From NCBI RefSeq assembly GCF_000524195.1, contig NW_020170434.1, forward strand, positions 129,199 to 193,198: a stretch of 64,000 bases of DNA, given 5' to 3'. This DNA is from Echinococcus granulosus. Lineage: Eukaryota > Platyhelminthes > Cestoda > Cyclophyllidea > Taeniidae. The notes beneath the pieces were generated by a model. It worked only from the letters and a program-made list of their open reading frames with translations. It was not told the origin of the DNA and ran no database searches. The stretch's first letter is position 1. The number at the start of each line of letters is the position of its first letter. This document shows positions 1 through 12,300 of the stretch, one piece after another. A program made the translations under genes and the position numbers.

Positions 1-1349
1 CCAACAGCCAATCTTACTTTTTACCCTTTTTTATCTACATATTTACCTTTTTTATTTTTATAATATTTGTTTGCTTGTTCATTCGTTCATTTACTTGCGT
101 ATTTCCCCGTTTCTTTACTTGTCCCTTCATCAAAGTCAATTAAGCGAGAGGCGTGGTGGTGGTGCTGTGGAGGTGGAGACGCCACTGTATGTGAAACAGA
201 CGAATCTTGGCAATGGAAACTTAAGTGTGATGAATGAGTTGACTCACTCTAGGGAACGAAAGCAGAGGAAGGCGTCGGTTATCACGCGGAAAGGCATGAA
301 TGTGTGGAGAAGCAGGTGCATCAGTTGGTCGACATGGCGGCCAAATGCATTCGACGGCGCAGAGGCATGATGGCAAAATGGCATCGCCGCCCGTGGGATC
401 ACCTGCCCTACTCTACCCTGCGCCTCAGTCTGCCAGAAAAGATTCAGTGTGGGGAGAAGCCCTTGTATCTGCCTGCACTACACTTACCCGCCACTCATCG
501 ACGGCGTAACTTGTGGCATGTGGGGCTTACCACAAATCGGTCAGGGACATGGCCAAAATCCATACTAATATGTTCTACAATCTTTTCCATTATGAAGCCT
601 CTTCGTCTGTGTGTCACTTCTAGACTTTAGCCTTTCATTTCCCCATGTGAATGGATGTGAAGAAAGGAAAAGTTGCCCTTTTCTTGATGCATATATGGAG
701 GTAAATGAATGCCCATTTCTGGCATACGCTTCGTGTCCACACCACCTGGTACATCTGGTGGATGGAGAAACGTAGTGCCTTTCTCCTTCCTGCAGATAGC
801 CCATGGACTCTAAAATCCCTCATTTTGCGTCCACAAGTGATGGTAAATACGTAAGGTAAATCTTGGGGACCCCTATGCAATATGAGGCTCTTCATTTTTT
901 CTTCTATCATCTTTTCTCCACTCTATATAAATATTCATTAATTGAATTATTAAATCCTGCAATTTTTATTAGTTTTAATGAGCTGGTAATCTGATTTTCA
1001 CTCCTTAATCCTGCAATGAGGACTTCAAAATGTTGTTATCATTTTTTAAAGGAAGCACGAAATGATATTAATAAAACGGAGAGAGGTTTAATGTTTAAAT
1101 CCCACATTTTAGCTTCCAAAGTCGACTCGGCGAAAATTGCATGATATCTTGGGGAGGTCATCCTTGTCCGGAGGAGCCTTCCACGTGCTTGCAGCAGACA
1201 CGTGTGAGCGAAAGGAGCGCCATTTCAAACCACTGATCGATAGGGCGGTCCATGACCAGCGAGTTTGACGGTCTTGCCAAAGGAGATTATCGTACCCACC
1301 TGAAAACCACGCATTTCCGTTAAAAGACAAAGATTTTGCCTTCCCTCTC
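1..1349. other. Non-coding left flank
   Basis: The first part is T-rich, followed by mixed sequence. Short overlapping open frames exist on both strands but none has recognisable composition, domain or splice signals. It is probably the upstream region of the RRM gene that starts at 1350. Confidence 0.5.
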
Positions 1350-3497
1350 ATGACAGATTCGGAGGGAAATGAAATTGGCAAATTATTTGTCGGGGGCATC
1401 TCGCAAAACACAAATAATGTTAGCTTACACATTTACTTCTCTCAGTTCGGTGAGCTGGAAGACGCTGTTGTTATGATGGATAACAAAACGGGGCGGTCTA
1501 GGGGTTTTGGCTATGTCAAATACCGGGATCCAGAGTGTGTGAAGATTGTTCTAGCCGCAAAACCGCATTGGCTAGATGGTAAGGAGATTGACGCCAAACA
1601 GTGCAATGTTAAGATGAAGGGTCGAAATCGTCGCAGTTTGAAGGTCTTCGTCGGTGGAATCAGTCTGGATCAAGATGCCGCCTCGATTAAGGCCTTCTTT
1701 GAGAAATTTGGCCGCGTCACAGACGTCAACTTAATGATGGATCCCAATAAACAGCGGCATCGTGGATTTGCGTTCATTGGTTTTGAGGAGGAGATTGTTG
1801 TCAATCGACTGATAAACATGCACTACTTGACAATGGGAAATAAACAGGTGGAAATTAAGGCAATGGAACCACCAAACTTTGGTAGGAAAAGTGGACCCCA
1901 GATGACCCGACACTGCAGTGATTTTAGTGAGCTGAAGGCGTCTACCACGCGAGATACTACTCACTCCCACTTCAGCAGCAAACAACACTCCAGGAACCGA
2001 AATTATCAACAAATCAACAGCCTTCAATACGGCCCAAGTTTGGATGGAAATGCGTACGGACTCACTAATGGTCAGCAGCAAAGCTACTTAAACAGTTTTG
2101 TTGGGGATACGAGTGGACAAATGCCACAGGAACGATTGGCAGGGGAGCAGTATTCGTCGGGACTGTTTTCGCTTCCTGGAAAGTTAAATACAATGCCTGT
2201 AATATTTACGAACAGTTTTGTACCAATAACTCCCACTGTGTATCCAGGATTCCAGTCGTATCCATACCCCATCCTCCAGCCACATTTCCTTCATCCGGGT
2301 CTTCTATCTGGGAATGAGGGATTCTGGTCCCATGGAATATGCACGCAACAGCAGATCCTACTTCCAGCTGCTCAAAGTGCTAGTGGACCTACAAAGACAA
2401 ATTCCGCCAGTCAGACTAGTCCCAAGATCTCAAGGTCATTTTCAGGGTATTGTGATGGCTCCGATCGTGATCAGCGACGGAAAGCTTTTAATGAAATAAC
2501 AGATGACACACTTTTAAAAGATGACGTTGGGGGCTCGTTGAACGCATTCGATCAGGGTCTTGGAATGTGGTGTCTCAACTCAGCCCGATGTTTGAAGGCC
2601 TGTAGTTCGGGAACCTGTCTAGATCAGCATTCCATGGGTGGACTTCTAATCCACAATCAGGAAATGTCTGCTTCTAGACAACAGATGGCTTCAGAGATCT
2701 CGGATGGTGAAAGTCAACAGGCTACCATATTGGCTAAGCCTTCAGGAGATAATTTCGACCATGATGAAACCGCCTCCGGCGTCCACGAGGGTGGGTTGAC
2801 GATTATGAAGGAGGCGTCGTGTGAAAGCTCCTCTGAACCGAGTGTGAGCAACGCGAACCTGCTAGCGCTGTCCAATTCATCCGCCAATTGGCTGCTTCCA
2901 CGATCCCAGCAGCTCACCTCGACGTGGAATTTTCGACCTCCTCTTTGGAATGACATGCAATTGCCACCTACAGGATTCAGTCTCCCACCAAGTTTTATAT
3001 TCCAACCGGCTTCCACAACCACCTTTGATCCTGTTACTATGGAGCACGCGATGGGAGGCTTTGGATATGCATTTCCAGTCCTCTCTGAACGTCAGTCCTT
3101 TCGAGATGAAGGAACGGTCATCAATGAGCCTACCTCAAATCCCCTTCTTCCAGCAAATCCCACTCTTATCCCCTCACACTTTCAGCCTATATCAACAACT
3201 GGAAGCCTTCGACAACGGCGATGGGAGTCTCCCGAAGCCCCCAATCTTGTTGAAATGCATCAGCGTCCAGGACCCAGACATCATGACACCATGGGCAGAT
3301 GGATGCCGCAAATGCACATCAACATATCATCCACGTCGGAGGTGGGTAAAAAGACGACGACGGACGAATTTGGTGGCAAGGGTGGCACGAGAGGCGGAGG
3401 TAGAGGCGCGGGTGGTGAAAGTCTGTGTGCCGCGGAGAAGACCTCAGTGGCAGCTGGTGACCACCATGCCAACAATTTCAGGAGCTTCCGCATTTAG
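1350..3497 (+). CDS. DAZAP1/Musashi-like RNA-binding protein, two RRMs, intronless
   Basis: A 715-residue single-exon frame. RRM1 has RNP2 LFVGGI at residues 12-17 and RNP1 RGFGYVKY at 51-58. RRM2 has RNP2 VFVGGI at 99-104 and RNP1 RGFAFIGF at 138-145. Layout and wording match the DAZAP1/Musashi/hnRNP A-B class, which binds single-stranded RNA and regulates translation, splicing or germ-cell mRNAs; the EIGKLFVGG start is especially like DAZAP1. The remaining 540 residues are low-complexity, rich in Ser, Pro, Gln and Asn, and end in a short Gly/Arg-rich stretch near residues 670-690, typical of a disordered assembly tail. The ATG at 1350 lies ten codons before the RRM, as expected. Unlike most genes here it has no intron, so a retrocopy origin is possible, although the frame is fully open. 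Family assignment is firm; orthology within it is not. Confidence 0.92.
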   Translation: MTDSEGNEIGKLFVGGISQNTNNVSLHIYFSQFGELEDAVVMMDNKTGRSRGFGYVKYRDPECVKIVLAAKPHWLDGKEIDAKQCNVKMKGRNRRSLKVFVGGISLDQDAASIKAFFEKFGRVTDVNLMMDPNKQRHRGFAFIGFEEEIVVNRLINMHYLTMGNKQVEIKAMEPPNFGRKSGPQMTRHCSDFSELKASTTRDTTHSHFSSKQHSRNRNYQQINSLQYGPSLDGNAYGLTNGQQQSYLNSFVGDTSGQMPQERLAGEQYSSGLFSLPGKLNTMPVIFTNSFVPITPTVYPGFQSYPYPILQPHFLHPGLLSGNEGFWSHGICTQQQILLPAAQSASGPTKTNSASQTSPKISRSFSGYCDGSDRDQRRKAFNEITDDTLLKDDVGGSLNAFDQGLGMWCLNSARCLKACSSGTCLDQHSMGGLLIHNQEMSASRQQMASEISDGESQQATILAKPSGDNFDHDETASGVHEGGLTIMKEASCESSSEPSVSNANLLALSNSSANWLLPRSQQLTSTWNFRPPLWNDMQLPPTGFSLPPSFIFQPASTTTFDPVTMEHAMGGFGYAFPVLSERQSFRDEGTVINEPTSNPLLPANPTLIPSHFQPISTTGSLRQRRWESPEAPNLVEMHQRPGPRHHDTMGRWMPQMHINISSTSEVGKKTTTDEFGGKGGTRGGGRGAGGESLCAAEKTSVAAGDHHANNFRSFRI

Positions 3498-6400
3498 AGA
3501 CGTCAAAAGAGGCTTGTCAGACTAGCGTCGGCAGGAAACATCCGACGTTGGCTTTTTGCACACTTATCTTTCAAATTGGAGTAAATTAACCATCCAGTAG
3601 CAACTGAAGCAGTTGTATCCGCCTTATTGGATGGAGTAGCAGTAGTAGGGTTGAAGTGTGTTGTTTCGCAGACCGGTTAGTGGTGTACCCATATAATCAG
3701 TTGATATTGCCAGTTACGGTGTTCCAGGACTTAGCCTTTATGCAGTAGATACCGTAGAATACCTCTTCTACTGCAGACAAGAAATACATTGCTTTTCAAC
3801 GTACACTGCTTTCTTCCATCTGTCTAGAGGAAATAGCGTCACAGTTCATCGACGAGTGGGTGGATTTTGAGACCACCTGTTAGGGTTAACTCATTTGAAA
3901 AAGAAGTTTTGAGAGAATTAGTAGGTCCGAACTGTTAAAGTGATTTACCAAAGATGTGTCTATAGCGGGATAGACGTTTCGCCCTTGGGCAACTCTACTT
4001 GTGCTTTAGAAATGGTGGAATATTAGTGCACCAATCAGCAAAGTATGAAGCCTAAAGGCTGCATTTTATTTAAGTTTGGAGGGTAAAAACCTCGGTTTCC
4101 GGCTGTAGTTACAAGCTTATTTTTCCCGTTTTAACCAATGCTAAGAAAGCTTTGTCCTAGAGGGATTCAGTAGTACTGCCAAAGCAGTCTAGAGTTGGCT
4201 GGTTGGCTTTCCCAGTGCTCAGCATAAACCAGCCTTCCTAAATCTCAGCTATACGTGAACTAATCACTAAAAAAATTAGTCCCTTATGCAATCTCGGGGT
4301 AGACTACTTAATAATCAGCCAGAATTAATGCTTCGCAGATCGGAGAGCACCGCGCTGGGGGTCATCACTGACATATAGCAGGGCGTCAAACGCATGTCTA
4401 ATTGTGACTGAAAGTCTGCGCAACACATCATGCAGCACTTGAGGGCCCCCTCTTGAGGTGATATCCTCTAATTACAGATTTTGTACCCTTTTGCTGTTCT
4501 ATTCACATGAATGCACCTGCTACCACTGGTCTCCTGCCTTAATTACCGACAGGTGCTCCATCTGTTGTCAAGTTGTCAGCTGCCACAATTTTAATCCACC
4601 ACCTCAGCTGCTTGTCTTAGACAGCACTCGTGAACCACGGAAATACGAAAAGTCAAAACCAATGTTTACAAGTCCACAGTTTTTTCAAGGTCATTGAGTC
4701 AAAGGGCGTGACAATTTCTAACTCAAGTTTCAGAAGACCTGGATGACCTAGGTAACAATAATGAATTTATTTTAGGAATAAAATCCACTATTCTTTCTAG
4801 CTGGTTAGCTTTCCTTTGAAGCATCAAGCAGAAGCTAAACCAAGGTGCATTGCAATGTGCTTTTCATGGTAGATTTTGCAGTCTCAAAGTTGCAAAAAGC
4901 CGAAGTAGTTGGAGAACATATATTAGTAGCGTTTAGCGTGGATGAGCGGCTGCAGACGTGATCCGAAAGCCCTGTTGCAGAGCGGATCAGAAGTCCGACC
5001 TGCGGAGAGGGCGAAGCGTCCACGTAGGTTAACACGCAGCATCAAGCCCCTGCAGTTCCATTGAAGAAGCTGGAAAAGTTATGATATTTGTTGGCATTAC
5101 GGCAGCGATTGGTTGATTGAGACCAGTCACTGGGGCATTTTATTATAGATAACGTGATTAAGCCTATCACTTTAAACATTTTTGTCCCTACTTTTAAATT
5201 CAACTTTGTTTTTGCCCTAGAGTTCTTTAGAGAAGCATTTTTAGTTATGAATTGTGTGTGTAGATTAAAGAACCTAGAAAATACTCCTATGTGGGTTATT
5301 TGTTCATCTCTTTCCCCTTGAAGTTCGAAAAAATGGGAGAACGTCATTGTTGTGAGTAATCCCTTAAGTCATACAACAGAGGTGGCTTTCTCCTCCCTTA
5401 TAATTGCATAAGCTGGATCAGATTAGGACGAGGAAGAAGAGGGTCAATGGAAGGTCAATGTCTGGGACTAAAAGGTGCACGAGTGCACCCATTTTGGGAA
5501 GTCTTTTTATAACATTGTGCCTACCTGATGTCTTTTCTAATTGCGTGGGTATAACTATGCAGAAACTCTGATTCCTTCCACTCTGTGGCCTGGCTTTTGG
5601 TTCATGTTTGTGGTCTTCAAGTCCCACTGCACGTCAGGTAGCGGTATCGCCTTCCACTGCTACCTTGGCTTATTAATGCTCTGAGGAGGACCGGAGGCGG
5701 TACATCATAAATTTTTCACAGATATTTTCATGTCTAAATCGTAAAATTTAGGACTTTAGACACTTTAAAATTTTTTGCTATTGATGCATTTCAAAGTATC
5801 AGTGGATGGTAATGTTCCCTTCGTCAGATTTAGTAGCTAGACATAAAATTGAATTCCCGCAAAAAAAATTGCTAAGGATTTTTTAAAATTTAGACCAAGC
5901 TGTAAAAAGGAGAGAAGCAAAGTCGACCCATGTGTAGGGCGTGTTGGTTTAAAGAATTATTTTTAGGTCCCTGGCGAGCAGGTTACTGCAGGTTCTTGGT
6001 TTAACGAACGTCAGCGCTCGTCAAGGAGGCGACGAGCATTAAGTCCTCCCTCTGCTGTCAAATTACACTTTTAAATCTCCCCTTTCCGTTCCTGAACAAC
6101 CATAAAATGCCCTTTTTAAGTCAGCCCTCTCCAACCCGAGATTTGCAACCCGGAGTTAAGAGTAGAACAGTGAAAATATTAATGACGGTCGTGGGCAGCC
6201 GATTTCTTTTCTAGAAAATGAGGAATTTAGACCTTTTTATTTAGATAGATAACCCTATCTACCCTCCGGCTATTGCGGATATTAATCAAAGAATAACTTC
6301 TCCCTGCCTTTGTCAGTGCCAAGTGGCATGTGATAAACAATGCCGCTTCATGAATATCGTCTCTAATCCAGTAACCATTTATCAAGGTCTGCCAATCTTG

Positions 6401-9368
6401 ACTGGAAGCTATCAGTCAGAGCATCGGAGCAACAACAGTAGCAAGGAGTTGCAAAGGTGCCCTCGAGTCAGATTCACGTGACGATTTTTCTGGCTGGGAA
6501 TTATTTTGGAGGAGTTTTAATTGGTTTAACACTTTGAACACGTGATTGCTGTGGAAATTCGTTGCAAACCAAAGTTGACGGAGCTCTCCCACACAAAAAC
6601 ATCGAGGTTTGATCATCGCAAGATGCCCACACCTTGTTTTGAGATCTCTGTCCAGTGTTTCCAGCATGTACTCTTCAGCTTAGGGGTGGGACGACATTCA
6701 ACAGCAAGGAGAACTTGGTCTTTGCCTACTTTCAGTAGGTCCACTTGTACACTAATTTCTTTTCCCAAATTTGTTTTTATCCTACTACTGCACTGCCTTC
6801 CATCTAGAGTATTCTGAACGTCCCGCAGGGCAGCAAGAATACCACAATTTTGAAGATTTCTCAAAATCTGCTCTTATGTGTAAGTACTGCAGCCATACCT
6901 GTCAAAACAATTTTGACCCATTTAATCTTAATCGCCTTTCGTCTCTAAAACTTATTTTGGACCGTCTAAAGTGACTCCAAGCAAATTTTAGCTTTTCATC
7001 CAATTAGTAAAAAGTTAGGACTGTTGTTTAATTTGTACCGCATTTGCTTACCTTTTATCATTAAAATTAGCGTCCAAGTCCTATCCGGAGACGTTACAAG
7101 ATGCACAGCATTAATTGCAACTTTATTAGAAGTCAGTCGAAATGTTGGCCAGCTGTTAATGGAAAAGCCATGGAGGGAACATCGAAGCAACAAATTGAGA
7201 AGCCCGCGTGTCCGAGCGTATGAGATAAACAAGCACCGTCCATCGTTTGTCTTTTACTTCAGTCCCAGCAGTCCTTTGAGGCATAGCGTCTAAAATATTC
7301 CCCAAAATCGTAATAAGTAGGCGATACTACTTGCCTACAGTAGGTCCAGCTAGCTATTAGCGTGACCCGAAGGCCATACCACACAGTGGAAGCACAAACT
7401 ATGGATTCTACAGTCTCCGCTTAGTTATTCAGGATGTTGATTAAAGAATTTGAATACAGAATTGGCATAAAAGCGTACGAGTTTTATAAGTCACCCCGTC
7501 AATTAAGTCGATGTCAGAATAATTGCCCACTTTTGTATTTTGATGAAGGGCTTATTAAAATTTAAGTAAAAATTTTGGAATGCTTAAAAAAATCATAAAA
7601 ATACAGAGTTGGAACATTAATTGATTCTGTCAAAATACATTGGATACCCTAAACCATAATTGTACGTGCTTACCAGAACAAAAGTAGAATGCTACTGAAA
7701 CTGTTTCAGTAAGGCAAGGCTACACCACAGCACACTTTAGACAACTTTTACCCTCTGGACACTAAAACTGACCCCACCCACTTCGCACTGTATCTCACTT
7801 TGATTTCCAAATTGTCTGATGGCGTAGTTTTCGGGCAACACTAAGATGAGATGTTGTTTATAATTTGGAGAAAGCTGAAAGCAATGGGGAAATTAAGGCT
7901 GAGTATAAGGACGAGGAGGTATCGCACTAACTAACTTTTCCCTGAGTTAAGAAAAGCTTTAGCCTGTTTACGCATAAGTTTTACTCCATTGCGAGGTATG
8001 ACGCCTCAGATTATCTACAAAGTCTAGGAAGCGGAATTTCTTTCATATCAGTCAGTTGATAACGCAGTCAAGCTCCAATCGCATTAACTGTAATTGGTTG
8101 AAAAGTAATAGAGTGGACAAAAAAGCGCATTAAATACGAGGCACGAATCTGTTTTTATTGCTTACAAGCATTTTGCGATTCTCTGCTAGCAGCAAGAGGC
8201 GAACAAAGTCCGATGTTTCGAAATTTTCACTAATTGTCTTGGACACCTGATAAAAAGCCGGTTTCTACTAACTGTGCTGTTTACTTGCTATGCAATTTTT
8301 TGCAGATTTTGTGCTTATAAATAAACAAATTTTGGTCTCTAACACCAAATAATCAAAACCCCACTACGCGTTAAACATTTGGTGGTTATTTTTACCAATT
8401 CGCGTATCACACTGACAGACAAGTGCCAATTCTTAAATTAAATCCATTTATCAAATCGACTTTCTCGAAAAAACACAAAAACTCACATGGAATCCAAAAT
8501 CTCTCAACGGATACAGTCGAATTCATTGCTTCATTTAAAACATCATTTTTTAATGATTAGGACATTTAGTTAAGTGTACCCTTAATTGCCCGGGATTTTT
8601 GGCTTTCTAGAAGTTTTAATTCTACCTTTCAGCATGATATTCAGGTGCGGTGATGGCCTCCTGGCTAATTTGTGCGTTAGTAAGTAGCACAAACTTCGAT
8701 AACACTTTGGCTCGTTGTGGCTTCTGAAAAACTCGGTCAAAGCAGACGAAAGGCAAAGTAGTGCTTTCATTCTCTACATCAAAATATGCTATAAATCAGA
8801 TATAAGAACACACGAACGCGGTTTATACGTGGATGAATTTCTAGATGTTCTTAATCCATACTAAACAAACCTATTTTAAAACAAATCCTTGTGTATTCCA
8901 GCAACAATAATGTGCATTTGAATAGCAATTGCTCCTGAGAATGTTGTTTAATCAAAGATAATCTTCATTTTAGGCAACTTTCTGGAACTTATCCACAAAT
9001 TTGTGAGTATCGACAGAAGATTCGGATGTTTCATTCCTTTTAAGCAAGTGTCCAAGGACATTCTAAAAAATTATACTTCATTTCTTAAACGATGGATGCA
9101 TAACCTTTCTGAACTGTTTTGTGACTTTTCAATATATCCAAAGTTATTTTATTTTCTGATTCAACCATTTAGCAGTGCATCGATGTGAAATAGATATAAG
9201 CTGTGGCATAATTAAAATTTTTGTCTGTACCTTGGGCAGATTTTTGTATCAATGCTATCATTACAAACATTTTTACATTTTTACAAATGCTACCGATGAT
9301 TTAGGAGGTCGTGGGCTACTCTCCAGCCTCTCGTCGTTTTGGCCTGAGAGTTCATTTGCCCCTTCTTG
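3498..9368. other. Long intergenic region
   Basis: About 5.9 kb between the RRM gene and AP-3 delta. It is AT-rich, with only short overlapping frames on both strands and no domain signature, tRNA-like structure or long repeat that I could see. The last few hundred bases should hold the AP-3 delta promoter. Confidence 0.5.
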
Positions 9369-12300
9369 ATGGCACTTTCTGCTGTTAGAAATACGTTAGA
9401 GAGGGCCTTAGACAAGGACCTTTCAGATTTAGTTAGGGGAATAAGGTCACACAAACATAATGAGGTATGCGATAAAGTGCATCGCTTTTCTATTTTCAGA
9501 CCAAATACATCAATGAGTGCATCGATGAGATTAAAAATGAATTGAAGACAGGGAATATAGTATCTAAGGCCAATGCTATAAATAAACTGGCATATGTAAG
9601 AACTGTTTGGGGGCTAATTCTTAGCTTCAAATGCTCGGATATGACATTTCTTGGGCTGCCTTCAATATCATCGAAGTTATGAGCAGTTCAAAATTTTCAC
9701 ACAAAGTAGGTTGCTTAGAAGGCGCCTTCATTTTTTTGTTAGAGAATCGGTTATTTGGCTGCGTCTCAATGTTTTGGAGAGCAAATTGATGTGTTAATGC
9801 TCGCAACGAATCTCATACGGAAGGTAAGTTTGGGTGGTTTTTCATTTTAATTTAAATTAGGACTTAAATGGTGGAAAATTGTACGATACAAGCGTTGCAC
9901 TTTCTGGTCTGTCCTGTTTTGTGACGCCTGACTTGGCAAGAGATCTCTGCGATGATATTTTGGCTTTGGTAAATTGGTGTGCCTCTAGTAACTGAGCCTC
10001 TAGACTGCGTCGCCTAAGCCCTATATAGCCAGAAAGGCTATTCTTCTATTGTACAAAGTATTTCTTAAAAACCCAGACGCACTCCGGACTGCCTTTCCAC
10101 GACTCCGCAAAAAGTTGGAGGATCCAGATCCAGGTTCGATTTCTTAGCTACTTTTTCATATCTTTTTATCTTCTTCAAGGCGTTCAATCAGCCGCCGTGA
10201 ACGTGATATGCGAGTTGGCCCGTAAAAATCCCCAAAATTACTTGTCACTCTCACCTGTCTTCTTCAAACTTATGACCACGTCGACCAACAATTGGGTTCT
10301 TATTAAAATCATCAAGCTGGTTGGTCTTTTTTAATTAATTTTATTCACTCCTTAACTTAGTTTGGTGCTCTTACTCCACTGGAACCGAGGCTGGGCAAGA
10401 AGCTCATCGAACCGCTGACAAATCTTATCCACAAGTGAGTTATTGTACTCTTTATTTGCGTTCTCAATACCTGTCGAGTTTATTTATTCGTTTGCTACTA
10501 AGGTCTGCCTCAGGGGTAAAATGACCGCCACCCTAATATGACATCGCAATTATGCCCTAGGGGATTGACCACTTCAACTTCGTGATTGTTCGCAGGCCAT
10601 GAGTGTTCTACATCTAATTTGCTGTTTAAAACACAACAAAGTTGGCTGAATTAATTTTCATGAATTAATTTACAAACTCTTCTCATGTGTGTAACTTCCA
10701 GGCCCAGATAAGAATAGTGACGTCAACTACAAACAATACTGGTAGTGAAAGTATCAATCTCGTGAATAAGGCTGATGGGTTAATTTGAACTGGTGTGAGT
10801 GATCTCCAAGAGGGCGTTCTAATTTGGATAGATGGAAAGCGATGTAGACTAAAGTTGCCTTTGTGTGTGACCGCTTTCAACCTCATCCCTTCTTTCTCCT
10901 TCTATGCGCGTACAGCACTTCTGCCATGTCACTGCTCTACGAATGTATCAACACGGTTCTAGCGGGTGAGTCAGTCTCTCATGAGTTGTGTATGTGTGTG
11001 CGCGCATCCGCTCTCTTATTCTAAACTAGGTTCAGTTAATTTTCCTTTTTGGCTTCTCATCACTTTTGGCAATTGCTACGTTTCGGTTTACTTCTCTAGT
11101 AAGACAGGCGCAATGATTTCAATGCCCGACGGAGGTTCTCGCTTGTAATGTGTCACCATAGGGGGATTTTTGATAATTGTTGCTAAAGAAGGCCTGTTAT
11201 GGAGGCTTAGCTGGTCTTTTGGGTAATTAGATTCTCTTTTTAATTGCCTACACCATAAAATTTGTCGTATGTCATTTACTTTGGTAATGTTCTGACCACG
11301 AGCTTAGTTTATGGGTAAAGTTAGTTGCAAAAACAGGTGTAGAATCGCACCTCTCCGGAGTTTGTGATGCCTCTAAATCTACGCATTATTTTGGTCCCCA
11401 AATTCCGCGAAATTTGACTTATTTACTCCTCAGTTAGAAAGACTGAATGACGTTGCATCTTTTTTTGAAGAAATGGCGCAATCTTTATGAATGCCATTAG
11501 GGAGCATTGCATGTCATGGCGAAAGTCACTTGCTGACTTGATCTCATTAGATCGAATTGGGGCTTTATTAAACTAACCGCTGCCAGCACTCCTAACACTG
11601 ATGCTGCCTTTTTTACCTCTGTGCCTCCTCCCCTCTTCGAATGGGTAAATCTACGACCTTGGGGCTATATCTACGTATTTGTATTCTGTGTGTGACGTCT
11701 ATATTGCTGTGTCTGTTGTCGTCTTCAAACAACTAACACCCACTTGATCCTCTCTGCATGCCTTTGGTGCAAATTTATGCTTTGATTGCTCCCTCGTTTG
11801 CACGTGCATGTTTATTTACTTCCTCACCTGAAGTACTCCTTTCAATTTCTTCAGGTGTGCCTGATCATCATGCCTCTATCCAGGTGAGCATCCCCATTTG
11901 TTATGACTGCCGATAGTGGGAGGAGGAGGTGGGCGGAACGATCGGTAAAGCATTAAATGTCCGATTTTCTTACGGACTAACAGTCGTCTGGCCTTCTTTG
12001 GTCTTTTTGAGTTAATGGGTTAGTGTAAATACGACTTGCGGGATCATTGAACTCAGCAAGTTGCATGTGAAGTTCTAGCAGACGATTCTACTTGTACAAA
12101 TGTGTAAGCCTAATTATGCGCATTCATTTCGTAATGCTTATTGTAGTTTATCAATCGGAACAGGGAGATTTGTAAATGAATTGACTTTGTTTCCGTGGTA
12201 AGGAAAGGCGTTTTACTCTTTAGACCTACTTTAGGTAACCTAACATTGTTGCAGAAGTAGGGACCTGAGTTAAGTATTCCTCCCAAGCCACAAATGGCTT

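Noticed and set aside
71..630. Overlapping open frames of up to 108 codons on the plus strand
   Set aside because: Three frames overlap with no domain, no splice closure and no start context; looks like chance.
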